DNA of 11,340 nt. Origin: Rikenellaceae bacterium (GTDB taxonomy: Bacteria; Bacteroidota; Bacteroidia; Bacteroidales; UBA932). The notes beneath the pieces were generated by a model. It saw nothing but the letters and a program-made list of their open reading frames with translations. It searched no databases and was not told where the DNA came from. The position numbers and the translations under genes are program-made. The first letter of the stretch is position 1. The number at the start of each line of letters is the position of its first letter. The stretch lies in the NCBI GenBank assembly GCA_900769905.1, contig CAAGIL010000056.1, forward strand, positions 1 to 11,340, in the 5' to 3' direction. This document shows positions 1 through 7,019 of the stretch, piece by piece.

Positions 1-14
1 AATTACTGACATGC

Positions 15-51
15 GCAAGTCCCTGTAAGGGTTTCTTTATCAGGGGCTTGC
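15..51 (+). terminator. Hairpin, possible terminator of an off-window gene
   Basis: Bases 15-25 pair with 41-51 in an 11-bp stem with one G-T wobble. The loop is 15 bases (26-40), and a T-rich stretch (52-59) follows. It could end transcription of a rightward gene lying left of the window, but the loop is long for an intrinsic terminator. The arrangement of two arms around a spacer also resembles a recombinase site. Nothing in the window decides between these. Confidence 0.35.
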
Positions 52-65
52 TAATTTTTAAGCAA

Positions 66-78
66 TCCGCTTTGCGGA
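66..78. other. Small perfect hairpin in the left intergenic region
   Basis: TCCGC at 66-70 pairs with GCGGA at 74-78 across a TTT loop, inside a wider A/T palindrome with TTAA on both sides (58-61 and 80-83). It is the second of four consecutive hairpins in bases 15-195. The role is unknown. Confidence 0.35.
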
Positions 79-114
79 ATTAACATATTCATAAAACTGA
101 TTGAGAACTACAAA

Positions 115-154
115 TATATGGTATTTTAGCATTTTGCGCAATACCTTCCATATA
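115..154. other. Long imperfect hairpin
   Basis: TATATGG (115-121) pairs perfectly with CCATATA (148-154). The stem continues with TATT (122-125) against AATA (140-143) after a four-base bulge. It lies in an AT-rich stretch without a gene. It may belong to a structured transcript or be a remnant of a mobile element end. Confidence 0.35.
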
Positions 155-162
155 AAAACTTC

Positions 163-195
163 CCCCTAACCATGCAATCTCTGCGTGGGTAGGGG
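163..195. other. 14-bp hairpin with five-base loop
   Basis: Bases 163-176 pair with 182-195 with one mismatch (169/189) and one G-T wobble (173/185), leaving a five-base loop ATCTC. This is the strongest fold in the left 300 bases. No T run follows on the plus strand, so it is not a standard intrinsic terminator in that direction. It could be a leader structure, an RNA element or a protein-binding site. Confidence 0.45.
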
Positions 196-216
196 TACTT
201 AACCTAAACTTAAACT

Positions 217-270
217 ATGAAAAACTTCGCCACGAATATAGGGATTATTTCAATAATTGCCAAAAATTAA
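217..270 (+). other. 17-codon ORF, possible leader peptide or remnant
   Basis: An ATG at 217 opens a 17-codon reading frame (MKNFATNIGIISIIAKN) ending in TAA at 268-270. It sits after the strong hairpin at 163-195 and before the T tract. The AT-rich composition differs from the genes in this window. It may be a leader peptide, the truncated start of a lost gene, or chance. I do not recognise it. Confidence 0.15.
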
Positions 271-276
271 CAGTTA

Positions 277-293
277 TTTTTTTTTTTTTTTTT
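277..293 (+). repeat. T17 homopolymer tract
   Basis: Seventeen consecutive T bases lie just upstream of the putative -7 element of the SPFH gene, roughly where the -33 box is expected. Tracts of this length are prone to slippage, so tract length could vary between cells and change promoter spacing. The true length in the genome may also be uncertain because such tracts are hard to sequence. Confidence 0.9.
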
Positions 294-316
294 GAGAAGA
301 AATAATTATATCTTTG
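291..316 (+). promoter_or_regulatory. Candidate Bacteroidota promoter of the SPFH-arc operon
   Basis: TATCTTTG at 309-316 fits the TAnnTTTG -7 consensus of the Bacteroidota housekeeping sigma factor. A TTTG (291-294) at the end of the T tract could be the -33 box, but the gap is only 14 bases against the usual 19-21, so recognition may rely on the -7 box. Transcription would begin around 322-325, about 25 bases before the ATG at 350. Confidence 0.6.
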
Positions 317-349
317 CAATATCAAAATAATATCAAAACTCTAGCTAAA

Positions 350-1303
350 ATGAAAAAGAATGAACTTTCAAATGAATCCAGGTTTCAGGGCCTGGTCCTG
401 AACGGATTCCTTATGCTCTTTGTCTGCATCGCTCTTATTATCGCCGGTGCCGTCTTACTTGCCAACAGCGCAGACTCCTTCTGGGCCGGTTTCCCGTTCG
501 GCCTGATGATACTCGTGGGCATCATCTGCCTTCCTGGTCTCTTTATGCTTGAGCCGAACGAGGCAAAGGTAATGGTGTTCTTTGGAAAGTATCGCGGAAC
601 CTTCACCCGTGCCGGTTATTCCTGGGTGAATCCTTTCATGAGCAAGAAGACCGTTTCCTTCCGTGCGCGCAACCTCAATCCGGATCCGATCAAAGTCAAT
701 GACAAGAACGGCAATCCAATAATGATCGGTATGGTGCTCGTATGGCAGCTCTCCGACAGCTACAAGGCAATGTTCGAAATCGACAGCCAGTCCCTTGCAA
801 CCACTACGGAGAAGGGAACAGCGGCAACAAATATGAGCGGAATGCTTTCCAGGGCGTTCGAGAAGTTCGTGCGCGTGCAGAGCGATGCGGCCCTCAGGCA
901 GGTGGCCGGACTCTATTCCTATGACAATCCGAGCAGCGAGAGCGAACTTACCCTCAGGAGCAATGCGGACGAAATCAACGAGAGGCTTGTGGCAATCCTC
1001 AACGAAAGGCTCTCAATGGCCGGAATGCACGTCATTGAGGCAAGAATCAATTACCTTGCTTATGCCCCGGAAATTGCGGCCGTAATGCTCCGCAGGCAGC
1101 AGGCAGATGCCATCATCTCCGCAAGGGAGAAGATTGTTGACGGTGCCGTGAGCATGGTGAAGATGGCTTTGGACAAGCTCAAGGATGAGGGGGTAGTTGA
1201 TCTTGACGAGGAAAGGAAAGCAGCTATGGTAAGCAACCTTCTCGTAGTACTCTGCGGGGATGAACCTGCCCAGCCGGTTGTAAATTCAGGATCATTGTAT
1301 TAA
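350..1303 (+). CDS. Membrane-anchored SPFH (stomatin/prohibitin-like) protein
   Basis: A 317-aa protein of the SPFH/stomatin superfamily, whose members form membrane-bound oligomers that scaffold microdomains or modulate proteases. Residues 17-38 and about 46-66 are hydrophobic segments that form a membrane hairpin or two spans. The SPFH core follows from EPNEAKVMVFFGKYRGT (68-84), through the typical G-x-x-WVNPF turn (89-96), to about residue 255. The late segment ARINYLAYAPEIAAVMLRRQQA (231-252, mostly helical) matches the usual SPFH tail, where a long helix drives oligomerisation. I chose ATG 350 because a TTG in frame at 314 lies inside the -7 promoter box. The gene is followed after three bases by an Arc-like regulator, a pairing I know from other Bacteroidota. 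Its client is unknown. It is not clearly HflK/HflC, since there is no partner SPFH gene here. Confidence 0.88.
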   Translation: MKKNELSNESRFQGLVLNGFLMLFVCIALIIAGAVLLANSADSFWAGFPFGLMILVGIICLPGLFMLEPNEAKVMVFFGKYRGTFTRAGYSWVNPFMSKKTVSFRARNLNPDPIKVNDKNGNPIMIGMVLVWQLSDSYKAMFEIDSQSLATTTEKGTAATNMSGMLSRAFEKFVRVQSDAALRQVAGLYSYDNPSSESELTLRSNADEINERLVAILNERLSMAGMHVIEARINYLAYAPEIAAVMLRRQQADAIISAREKIVDGAVSMVKMALDKLKDEGVVDLDEERKAAMVSNLLVVLCGDEPAQPVVNSGSLY

Positions 1304-1306
1304 TCT

Positions 1307-1480
1307 ATGGCAAAGGAAAAGGACAATACTACCAAGAGCTTCGTCCTGAGAATCGACGCAGAAACTATGTCTGCCCTGGAACGCTGGGCGGCGGACGAGT
1401 TCCGCAGCATCAACGGTCAGCTCCAGTGGATTATCAATGAAGCTCTGCGCAAGAGCGGAAGACTCAAGGAAAAAGAATGA
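1307..1480 (+). CDS. Arc-family ribbon-helix-helix DNA-binding protein
   Basis: A 57-aa protein starting three bases after the SPFH stop. The pattern is that of the Arc/MetJ ribbon-helix-helix fold: a short strand KSFVLRID (10-17), helix A from about AETMSALERWAADE (18-31), and helix B from SINGQLQWIINEALRKSG (34-51). Such proteins dimerise, and the paired strands read the major groove. The N-terminus and C-terminus are charged. Being cotranscribed with the SPFH gene, it may regulate that operon or be a partner of the membrane complex. No operator is evident apart from the AT-rich upstream region. Classification as Arc-like is firm; the regulatory target is inference. Confidence 0.85.
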   Translation: MAKEKDNTTKSFVLRIDAETMSALERWAADEFRSINGQLQWIINEALRKSGRLKEKE

Positions 1481-1482
1481 AA

Positions 1483-1512
1483 AAAGGCCTGCCGGACAGT
1501 CGGCAGGCCTTT
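1483..1512. terminator. Bidirectional intrinsic terminator
   Basis: A 12-bp perfect stem (1483-1494 with 1501-1512) with a GACAGT loop begins two bases after the arc stop codon and ends seven bases before the ppa stop. It is GC-rich and flanked by A and T runs. The minus-strand side ends in a clean T run (complement of 1481-1485); the plus side has the weaker TTTATATT. It should stop both convergent operons. Confidence 0.9.
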
Positions 1513-1519
1513 ATATTAA

Positions 1520-2170
1520 CTATTTGCTGACACTTCCGTCGCACTGAACCCACTTGGCTATGAGCTCGTCGTAATCTTCCATGGAGCGCCTGATGACATC
1601 CTTTGCAACGTCGGCACCATAGATGCTGATGAATTTCATACGCTGGGTGTTCTCCCCGGGTATGTCCTTGTAGGTGGTGAAGTAGTGGATGAGCCTCCTG
1701 ATTATGTCCTTTGGAAGCTCGTCTATGTCGTTGTAATGGCCATAGACCGCATCATTCTTCAGCACTGCCACTATCTTGTCGTCCGCCTGGTTATGGTCAA
1801 GCAGCCTCAGGCCTCCGATCGGACGGGCCCGGACAATGATGTCTCCGTGGGTTACGTCCTTTTCCGTCAGGACACAAATGTCCAAAGGGTCGCCGTCGCC
1901 CTCCACGTCATAGCGGCAGAGGGCCGTGTTGGTGAGTTCCGCCATCCTGACGGAACAATAGGTCCTCGGGAGGAAACCGTAGAGCGAAGGCACGATGTTG
2001 GAGAACTTCTGCGGTCTGTCCAGTGACAGGTAGCCGGAAGCTTTGTCCACTTCATACTTGACCGTGTCTGTAGGAACGATTTCTATGAAAGCCCTGACCT
2101 CGTCAGGAACATTCTCACCAAGGCTGATTCCGTGCCAGGGATGAGATTTGTGCGCGTGTTTGTAATCCAT
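1520..2170 (-). CDS. ppa: Soluble inorganic pyrophosphatase (family I)
   Basis: Hydrolyses pyrophosphate to two phosphates in the cytoplasm, pulling biosynthetic reactions forward; needs Mg2+. In the 216-aa form the family I residues line up with E. coli PPase: K38 and E40 in KYEVDK, R52, Y64, the metal-binding signature EGDGDPLD with D92, D94 and D97, then D125, D130/D131 and K132 in DHNQADDK, and Y167-K168. An insert of about 20 residues between the LYGFLP segment and the metal signature, and the start HPWHGISLG, fit the longer Bacteroidota version. I chose the ATG at 2168-2170. A GTG at 2219-2221 overlaps the stop of the gene upstream (TAGTG) and would add 17 residues that do not look like family sequence. 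There is no convincing promoter in the 50-base gap, so it may be read from upstream as well as from a weak local site. Confidence 0.93.
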   Translation of the reverse strand: MDYKHAHKSHPWHGISLGENVPDEVRAFIEIVPTDTVKYEVDKASGYLSLDRPQKFSNIVPSLYGFLPRTYCSVRMAELTNTALCRYDVEGDGDPLDICVLTEKDVTHGDIIVRARPIGGLRLLDHNQADDKIVAVLKNDAVYGHYNDIDELPKDIIRRLIHYFTTYKDIPGENTQRMKFISIYGADVAKDVIRRSMEDYDELIAKWVQCDGSVSK

Positions 2171-2220
2171 AACGGCCGTAAAGTTAGCAAATATTTGTCT
2201 TCTTTGTTCCCGGAAAGCCA

Positions 2221-4857
2221 CTACATTTTCTCTTGAAGCACATTTTTCTCTCCCGGGGTGGCTTTCCTGCTGACCAGCAGGTCCATACTGAGCTGTCCGC
2301 TGTCCTTGCCGTCAGGGTATCTGACAAGAGCCTTGAGAGGAGTGTTGCCCCTGCCCGGCATACCAGGGAAGAAGAACCTGTCAGACGGTACTACGGCGAT
2401 GTCTCCACCTCCGTCCTGAGGGCTCTCCATAACGGCGAGTTCCGGGCTGGCTACGGTGCCGTTGGCACTGGAGTTGCTCTGGCGCGAGCCGTAAACCACT
2501 GCATCGAGCACAGTGCCGCTGGCAGGGTCCTCAAGCGAGAGGCTGCCGGCGTTAGGGGAGAGGGCGTACGCGAAATGGCCTTTGTCAGGGGAGATGAACG
2601 GCACCAGACTGCATCCGAGAGGGGCGGAAAGGGTGTATGGCTTACCCAGAGGGCGCACCTCATCGCCGCTGCGGTGAGCGTATTTCAAAGCCGGCTCGAA
2701 GCTGACACCGGAACCTGTGCAGGAAACGTCAACTCCGGCGATGTGGTCGAAAAGGAGGCCGGATTCCAGCTCCACGCTGCCCGGTTCGTGCTTCACGAAC
2801 GGCATACCCGGCATACGCGGTGCTGCAGAGGCCACGCTCTTTATTACCCTCTTGACACGTACCTTCTCCATCCTGTCACCCGTGCTTATGGTGAGCTCGT
2901 CGCCGGGACGGAGTTCTGAGGTGGCATCAATGTCGATGATGGTCTGTCCCTTGAGCGTGGCGTTTACTACCGTACTCTGGGTTGCGGCCGTGCCCACGCC
3001 GGTTACTTTCACCACTTCATACCTGCCTCCGAGGTCTATTCCAAGCATATCGCCGGCTTCGATGCCCTGGACTGAAGTCAGCGGGAGCTTGGTGATGCCG
3101 GCAGGGAAGTCCAGCCACGGACCTGTGGATACGGGTATGAAAATGGTGGTGGCAGCAGATGCCGGTTTGCCTTCCCGGGTGATGCGGTACTTCTGCCCGC
3201 CAATGCTCAGTTCGCCGCCCTCGCTCACTCCGTTGAGGAGCAGTACTTCAGTTGCACCTTTCTCGGCTGCTGCTGTGGCACAGTCTGCTGCCAGCGTGAC
3301 GGTTTTGAAACCCTTGGCCGGGATGCTGCTGCCCTCCGGGAAACGGTAAATGCTGAGAGGAGCCTTGCCGCTGTGTCTTGCCACCAGTTCGAGACCGGAA
3401 AGCTCACACTCCCTGTCGGAAGCGTTGTAAATTTCTATGAACTGGGCACTCAGGTCCCTGTTTTCGCCGCTGAGGAGTATTTCGTTGATTTTCAATGCTT
3501 CGGAGCACCTTATTCTCTGCACTGCCCCGGCTTTGCCTCCCTTCCAGGCTGCGCTCACCCTAAGTTCTCCGCTGGAGCGTCCCGGGGCTGCAGTGAGGGT
3601 GAAGGTCCTGACCAGGCTGCTGCCTGCTCCGAGTTCGGATGCGACCTTGCCGTCCCCTGCAACTTCCCATCCCTCAGGGACTTGCACTTCAAGCCTGAGA
3701 TCCTTGACCGTCTTGCCGGTGGTGTTTGTGAATGCTACGCTGAATTCCGTTTTTTCTTCCGGGACGAGCTGGGCAATCCTGCTTAGGGAAAGCGGGTATT
3801 CGCGGTAGGAAGCGCTTGCTATGTTCCTCTGTACCAGAGCAATGGCTTCGTCGCTCGGGTAGCCTGAGGTCATCACGCCCTCGTAGAAGGTGCCGGATGA
3901 GCCGTTGCCGTTGTCGCCGCCGTTGCCGAGAAGCACTGCTCCCTTCTTGTGCATAGGGAAGTACGCGTCATTGTCCTTGCTGCCGGGACGTATGCCGCTG
4001 TAGTAGGTGATGAGGCTGTCCCTGGTGGCATCTCCGCCCCTGAGGTCCCATCGGTTGCCGCCGCCCCCGTTCACGAACACGCTCACGAATCGCCAGCCGT
4101 CTATGCTCGGGACGTCGTTTTTCTTGGCACCGTAGCCTGAGAAGAGACCGCCTTCCATATCGGCCATTATCCACGGACCTTCGCCGTTGCCGCTGCCCCA
4201 GTTGGTGGAGGTGCCGAAGTAGGTGGTCTCCATAGTGCCGGTGCCGACTGCGCGGCCGTTGGTTGAAGAGTTGCCGTAGTCAAAGCAACATCCTGAATCA
4301 TAGTGTGTTCCGTCAACTACGTAGTATATGCCTTCAGGCTCGTCTTCAATTGCGAGACCGCGGGCGTTGTTGCACCTGAAACCCATACCCGGGATGATGT
4401 ACACGCCATAGGCTTTACGGCCGTCGATGAGCACCGGTGCCATATCGGCAATGGGTAGGGTATTGAATTCGCCCTTGTCCGGGCCTTTGAAGGTGCCTGG
4501 AGCCGCCTGCGTGAGGTCGTTGCCCAGACCGGACTGGTCGTAGATTACGCTGATGCGGCAGATGGCATCCTTGCTGAAGGCATCGTGCGCCGCGGCATCG
4601 GCATACCCGTCCTTGTCGGGATATATGTCAAGTACTGCACCGTCGGAGTCCCTGGTCAGGCGGTACAGGGGCCCGTCGTAGTCCGAACTCAGCAGCCTGG
4701 TGGTACTGTGGGCCGTGACGCACGGGGTGCCGTGGGCAGCATAGATGTCACAGGGAAGTTCGCGGTTTTGCGGCCTGCTGCAGCATACTGTAAGCAGCAG
4801 GGGAAGCGCCAGAGCAGCTGACGCCAGTGAGATGAATAATGTTTTACCGGTTTGCAT
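2221..4857 (-). CDS. Secreted GH54-type alpha-L-arabinofuranosidase with NEW3 and lamin-tail domains
   Basis: An 878-aa exported protein. Residues 1-26 form a signal peptide ending LLLTVCC; Cys25/26 could be a lipidation site, though the lipobox is poor. Residues 35-352 match the catalytic domain of fungal AbfB (GH54), which releases arabinofuranose from arabinan and arabinoxylan: PCDIYAAHGTPC (35-46), IYDQSGLGNDL (105-115), HYDSGCCFDYG (185-195), E235 in IMADMEGGLFSG as predicted nucleophile, and D315 in GNGGDNGNG as predicted acid/base. The vicinal Cys190-Cys191 pair lies 45 residues before E235, the same distance as in A. kawachii AbfB. After this comes a NEW3-like beta domain (about 358-445), then lamin-tail sequence from KINEILLSG (456) containing three inserted beta modules (about 531-675) and ending ATPGEKN (866-872). 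No CBM42 is present. One conserved cysteine is replaced by S95, leaving C100 without its usual partner. No clear promoter lies in the 44-base gap from the PriA-like gene. Confidence 0.88.
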   Translation of the reverse strand: MQTGKTLFISLASAALALPLLLTVCCSRPQNRELPCDIYAAHGTPCVTAHSTTRLLSSDYDGPLYRLTRDSDGAVLDIYPDKDGYADAAAHDAFSKDAICRISVIYDQSGLGNDLTQAAPGTFKGPDKGEFNTLPIADMAPVLIDGRKAYGVYIIPGMGFRCNNARGLAIEDEPEGIYYVVDGTHYDSGCCFDYGNSSTNGRAVGTGTMETTYFGTSTNWGSGNGEGPWIMADMEGGLFSGYGAKKNDVPSIDGWRFVSVFVNGGGGNRWDLRGGDATRDSLITYYSGIRPGSKDNDAYFPMHKKGAVLLGNGGDNGNGSSGTFYEGVMTSGYPSDEAIALVQRNIASASYREYPLSLSRIAQLVPEEKTEFSVAFTNTTGKTVKDLRLEVQVPEGWEVAGDGKVASELGAGSSLVRTFTLTAAPGRSSGELRVSAAWKGGKAGAVQRIRCSEALKINEILLSGENRDLSAQFIEIYNASDRECELSGLELVARHSGKAPLSIYRFPEGSSIPAKGFKTVTLAADCATAAAEKGATEVLLLNGVSEGGELSIGGQKYRITREGKPASAATTIFIPVSTGPWLDFPAGITKLPLTSVQGIEAGDMLGIDLGGRYEVVKVTGVGTAATQSTVVNATLKGQTIIDIDATSELRPGDELTISTGDRMEKVRVKRVIKSVASAAPRMPGMPFVKHEPGSVELESGLLFDHIAGVDVSCTGSGVSFEPALKYAHRSGDEVRPLGKPYTLSAPLGCSLVPFISPDKGHFAYALSPNAGSLSLEDPASGTVLDAVVYGSRQSNSSANGTVASPELAVMESPQDGGGDIAVVPSDRFFFPGMPGRGNTPLKALVRYPDGKDSGQLSMDLLVSRKATPGEKNVLQEKM
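2833..3267 (-). repeat. Three inserted beta modules inside the GH54 protein's tail
   Basis: Protein residues about 531-675 hold three related modules of roughly 35-50 residues. Each has the form AxxGxTxIxVxSxxGxxxGDxLxIxxGxxxExVxVxxV. The second (582-622) and third (629-675) are clear, with cores GIEAGDMLGIDLG and LRPGDELTISTGD. The first (531-563) is degenerate. They lie between the first half of the lamin-tail domain and its closing strands. Confidence 0.6.
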
Positions 4858-4901
4858 AATATTGTGGTTATTAAGTGTTTTGTAGCGATATTCAAAAGCT
4901 G

Positions 4902-6482
4902 TTACGGGTCTACGTCGGCGTAGCAGCCGGGAGGAAGGGTGCGGGCAAGCTCAGCCTTGCGGGCGGCGAGTCCGGAATCCTTTTGCAGGAAGTGGCTGGA
5001 AACCAGCTCCCCGCTGCCGTAGCGCCGAATCTCCACGAGCCTGGTGAAGGGCGGAAAGGAGAAGTCCCGGCGTTCGCGCAGCAGGGCGGAATAGTCCCTG
5101 TCCGGGCTGAAGCGTTCCGATACGGCAGTCTGCACCACGAGCGTTCCTCCATCCCCGCAGCAAAGGCTCTGGAGCAGGGCAAGAGTCTGCAGGGCACGTT
5201 CGTCGGCACGGAAATCGTCCTTGTCGTAGAGAGCGTCAATCTGCATTACGGCGCTGATTGCTGCGCCTCTGCAACCCTGGCGCTTCAGTTGGGCGAAGGT
5301 AAGCACATCAAATTCCCTGCCAGGAAGAAGCAGGGAAATTTCTTTCTCCAGTTCCTCCGGCTTCTCCCAGCCTCGTATGAGACATATCCTGCCGGGAGTG
5401 TGGGCGATTCTGTTCAGAAGCTTGCGTGAGAAACTGCCGGACATACCGTTCTTCTTCCTTTCGGCGCTGATGTCCACAATCTCGGCCAGGCGCTCCGGGT
5501 GGAGGGCATTTTCAAGGGAACTGCAGGTGTATTTGCCTGAAATGCAGTTCTGTATGCTCTCAAAGGAGGGGAGGGAAGAGCCCAGTATGACCTCCGCACC
5601 GAAAAGGCTTGCAAGGTAGATGGCGCAGTCCCTGGCGTTATATCTCGGGGCAGGCTCGCTCTGTTTGAAGCTCTGGTCCTGTTCCTCGTCTATGATTACC
5701 GTGCGGAGCTTTGTGAAAGGCAGGAATATGGCTGAACGGGTGCCTATGACCAGAAGCTTTTCCCCTCTTCGGAGAAGCTCGCACACCTGCTGGACGGCCC
5801 CGTCAGGCTGGTCGGAGTTGACTATCCTTGCCTCCGCTCCCAGGCTCTCCTTCAGGCGCTTGCAGAAGGAAATCTCAGGAGCAAGAACCAGTGCCTGACC
5901 GCCTTCATTGAGGCAATTCTGTATTGCTTCACGATAAATGCCAAGGCTTTCCCCGTGACTTGTCAGACGCGGTTTCGGAGGGTTTGGCCTTGGGTAAACA
6001 GGTGCCGGAAACAAGTTTGAGGCTTCTTCAACGGCATTTCTTATTTCTGCCGCTTCCTCTTCCAGCCTGAGCCTGACCCTCTCGCCGTGTTTCTTCCCCA
6101 GGCTTTCTTCCAGCCTCCCGAGTCTCTGTTTCATCTTTTCCAGCCTTGCTGCCGCAGAGGCTCCGCTCCTGATTCTGGAGGAGGGATATGCCGCGCGGAA
6201 GACTTCTCCGAGCGAGCACAGATAGTATGAGGCTATGAATTCCCAGAGTGTGAACTCCATTTCCGAGATTCTCGGGAGTTCGCTGCGTACCCTTGTCAGG
6301 GGCTTGACATTCCGCATGTCCAGATTTGCCGGAGCTTCGAGCGAATATACTACGGCCGGGTATTTCCTGCCTGAAAACTCCACGCTCACCCAATCACCCC
6401 TCTTGAGCTCCCCGCTGAATGAATAGCAGGGGGTCCAGCCGAGTTTCAACGGTACGATGACCTGTGCGTAGAAGAGATCCAT
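4902..6482 (-). CDS. PriA-like protein lacking helicase motifs and zinc site
   Basis: A 526-aa homologue of the replication-restart helicase PriA (usually 700-820 aa). Recognisable parts in order: an N-terminal DNA-binding domain (about 5-70), a winged-helix region (about 73-105), a charged helical linker (109-155), motif Ia LVLAPEI (198-204), VIGTRSAIFLPF (245-256), a Walker B-like IIDEEQDQSFKQ (263-274), PRYNARDCA (279-287), motif III GSSLPSFES (301-309), DFRADERALQTL (423-434), SFPPFTRLVEI (475-485) and the closing DVDP (523-526). Missing: Walker A (LTSHGESLGIY at 173-183 where GVTGSGKTEVY is expected), the zinc-binding cysteine cluster after RG (370-371), motif V, and motif VI with its QVAGRAGR. 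The C-terminal domain is also short. ATPase and helicase activity are therefore unlikely. The frame is open throughout, so it may act as a structural loader or be a retained, eroding gene. It starts 16 bases after msrA. Confidence 0.82.
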   Translation of the reverse strand: MDLFYAQVIVPLKLGWTPCYSFSGELKRGDWVSVEFSGRKYPAVVYSLEAPANLDMRNVKPLTRVRSELPRISEMEFTLWEFIASYYLCSLGEVFRAAYPSSRIRSGASAAARLEKMKQRLGRLEESLGKKHGERVRLRLEEEAAEIRNAVEEASNLFPAPVYPRPNPPKPRLTSHGESLGIYREAIQNCLNEGGQALVLAPEISFCKRLKESLGAEARIVNSDQPDGAVQQVCELLRRGEKLLVIGTRSAIFLPFTKLRTVIIDEEQDQSFKQSEPAPRYNARDCAIYLASLFGAEVILGSSLPSFESIQNCISGKYTCSSLENALHPERLAEIVDISAERKKNGMSGSFSRKLLNRIAHTPGRICLIRGWEKPEELEKEISLLLPGREFDVLTFAQLKRQGCRGAAISAVMQIDALYDKDDFRADERALQTLALLQSLCCGDGGTLVVQTAVSERFSPDRDYSALLRERRDFSFPPFTRLVEIRRYGSGELVSSHFLQKDSGLAARKAELARTLPPGCYADVDP

Positions 6483-6498
6483 CTGGCAGCGGACGGAT

Positions 6499-7017
6499 CT
6501 AATCTGAGACTGTTTCTGATGCCGTCTTTGCGAATTCCATCAGGGATTCGCTGATATGACAGTAGCCTCCCGGATGTTTCTCCAGATAATTCTGGTGCTC
6601 TTCCTCCGCGCGGTAAAAATTCTTCAGTGGCTTTACCTCCACGGCAGGGCGGGCCTTGAGCTCTCCGGCTATCCTGTCATATATCTTCTGTATTGCGCCG
6701 AGGTCTGACGGGTCTGTATAGTATATGCCCGTGCGGTACCTGGTGCCCTCATCGTTTCCCTGCCTGTTGACGCTGAGAGGGTCTATGGCATGGAAGTAAA
6801 TCTGGAGTATGCGCTCCAGCCCTATGACCTCCGTCTCGTAGCAAACGTGCACGGTTTCGGCGTAGCCCGTGGAATCGGTTGACACCTCCCTGTAGGTAGG
6901 GTGGAATATGCATCCGTTCGCATAACCCACTTCGGTCGAAACCACTCCGTGAATCTGTTTCAGGTAACGTTCGGCTCCCCAGAAGCAGCCGGCGGCAAGA
7001 TAAATATCCTTTTTCAT
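6499..7017 (-). CDS. msrA: Peptide-methionine (S)-S-oxide reductase
   Basis: Repairs oxidised methionine in proteins by reducing the S-sulfoxide, using thioredoxin as electron source. In the 172-aa form the active-site motif GCFWGAE places the catalytic cysteine at C11. GYANG (31-35), a long central segment with GNDEGTRYRTGIYY (87-100), and EEEHQNYLEKHPGGYC (138-153) are classic MsrA signatures; C153 may serve as resolving cysteine. There is no MsrB domain fused and no signal peptide, so it acts in the cytoplasm. I chose ATG 7015-7017, which begins two bases after the thioesterase stop and gives the family-typical start; upstream extension would overlap the thioesterase gene and add 32 unrelated residues. 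It shares an operon with the thioesterase and the PriA-like gene. Confidence 0.95.
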   Translation of the reverse strand: MKKDIYLAAGCFWGAERYLKQIHGVVSTEVGYANGCIFHPTYREVSTDSTGYAETVHVCYETEVIGLERILQIYFHAIDPLSVNRQGNDEGTRYRTGIYYTDPSDLGAIQKIYDRIAGELKARPAVEVKPLKNFYRAEEEHQNYLEKHPGGYCHISESLMEFAKTASETVSD

Positions 7018-7019
7018 AG

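Noticed and set aside
314..349. TTG start that would extend the SPFH protein by 12 residues
   Set aside because: The codon lies inside the -7 promoter box (309-316), so it would precede the transcription start; ATG 350 gives a normal start before the first membrane segment.
1..349. tRNA or other known RNA gene
   Set aside because: No cloverleaf, TTCGA arm or known riboswitch core could be recognised among the hairpins.
2171..2221. GTG start of pyrophosphatase overlapping the GH54 stop (TAGTG)
   Set aside because: Tempting as translational coupling, but the added 17 residues do not resemble the family, and ATG 2168-2170 gives the expected 216-aa protein.
2233..4140. Plus-strand open frames across the smaller GH54 gene (2233-2919, 2717-3349, 3373-3808)
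   Set aside because: Shadows of the minus-strand GH54 gene, with no domain, promoter or consistent start.
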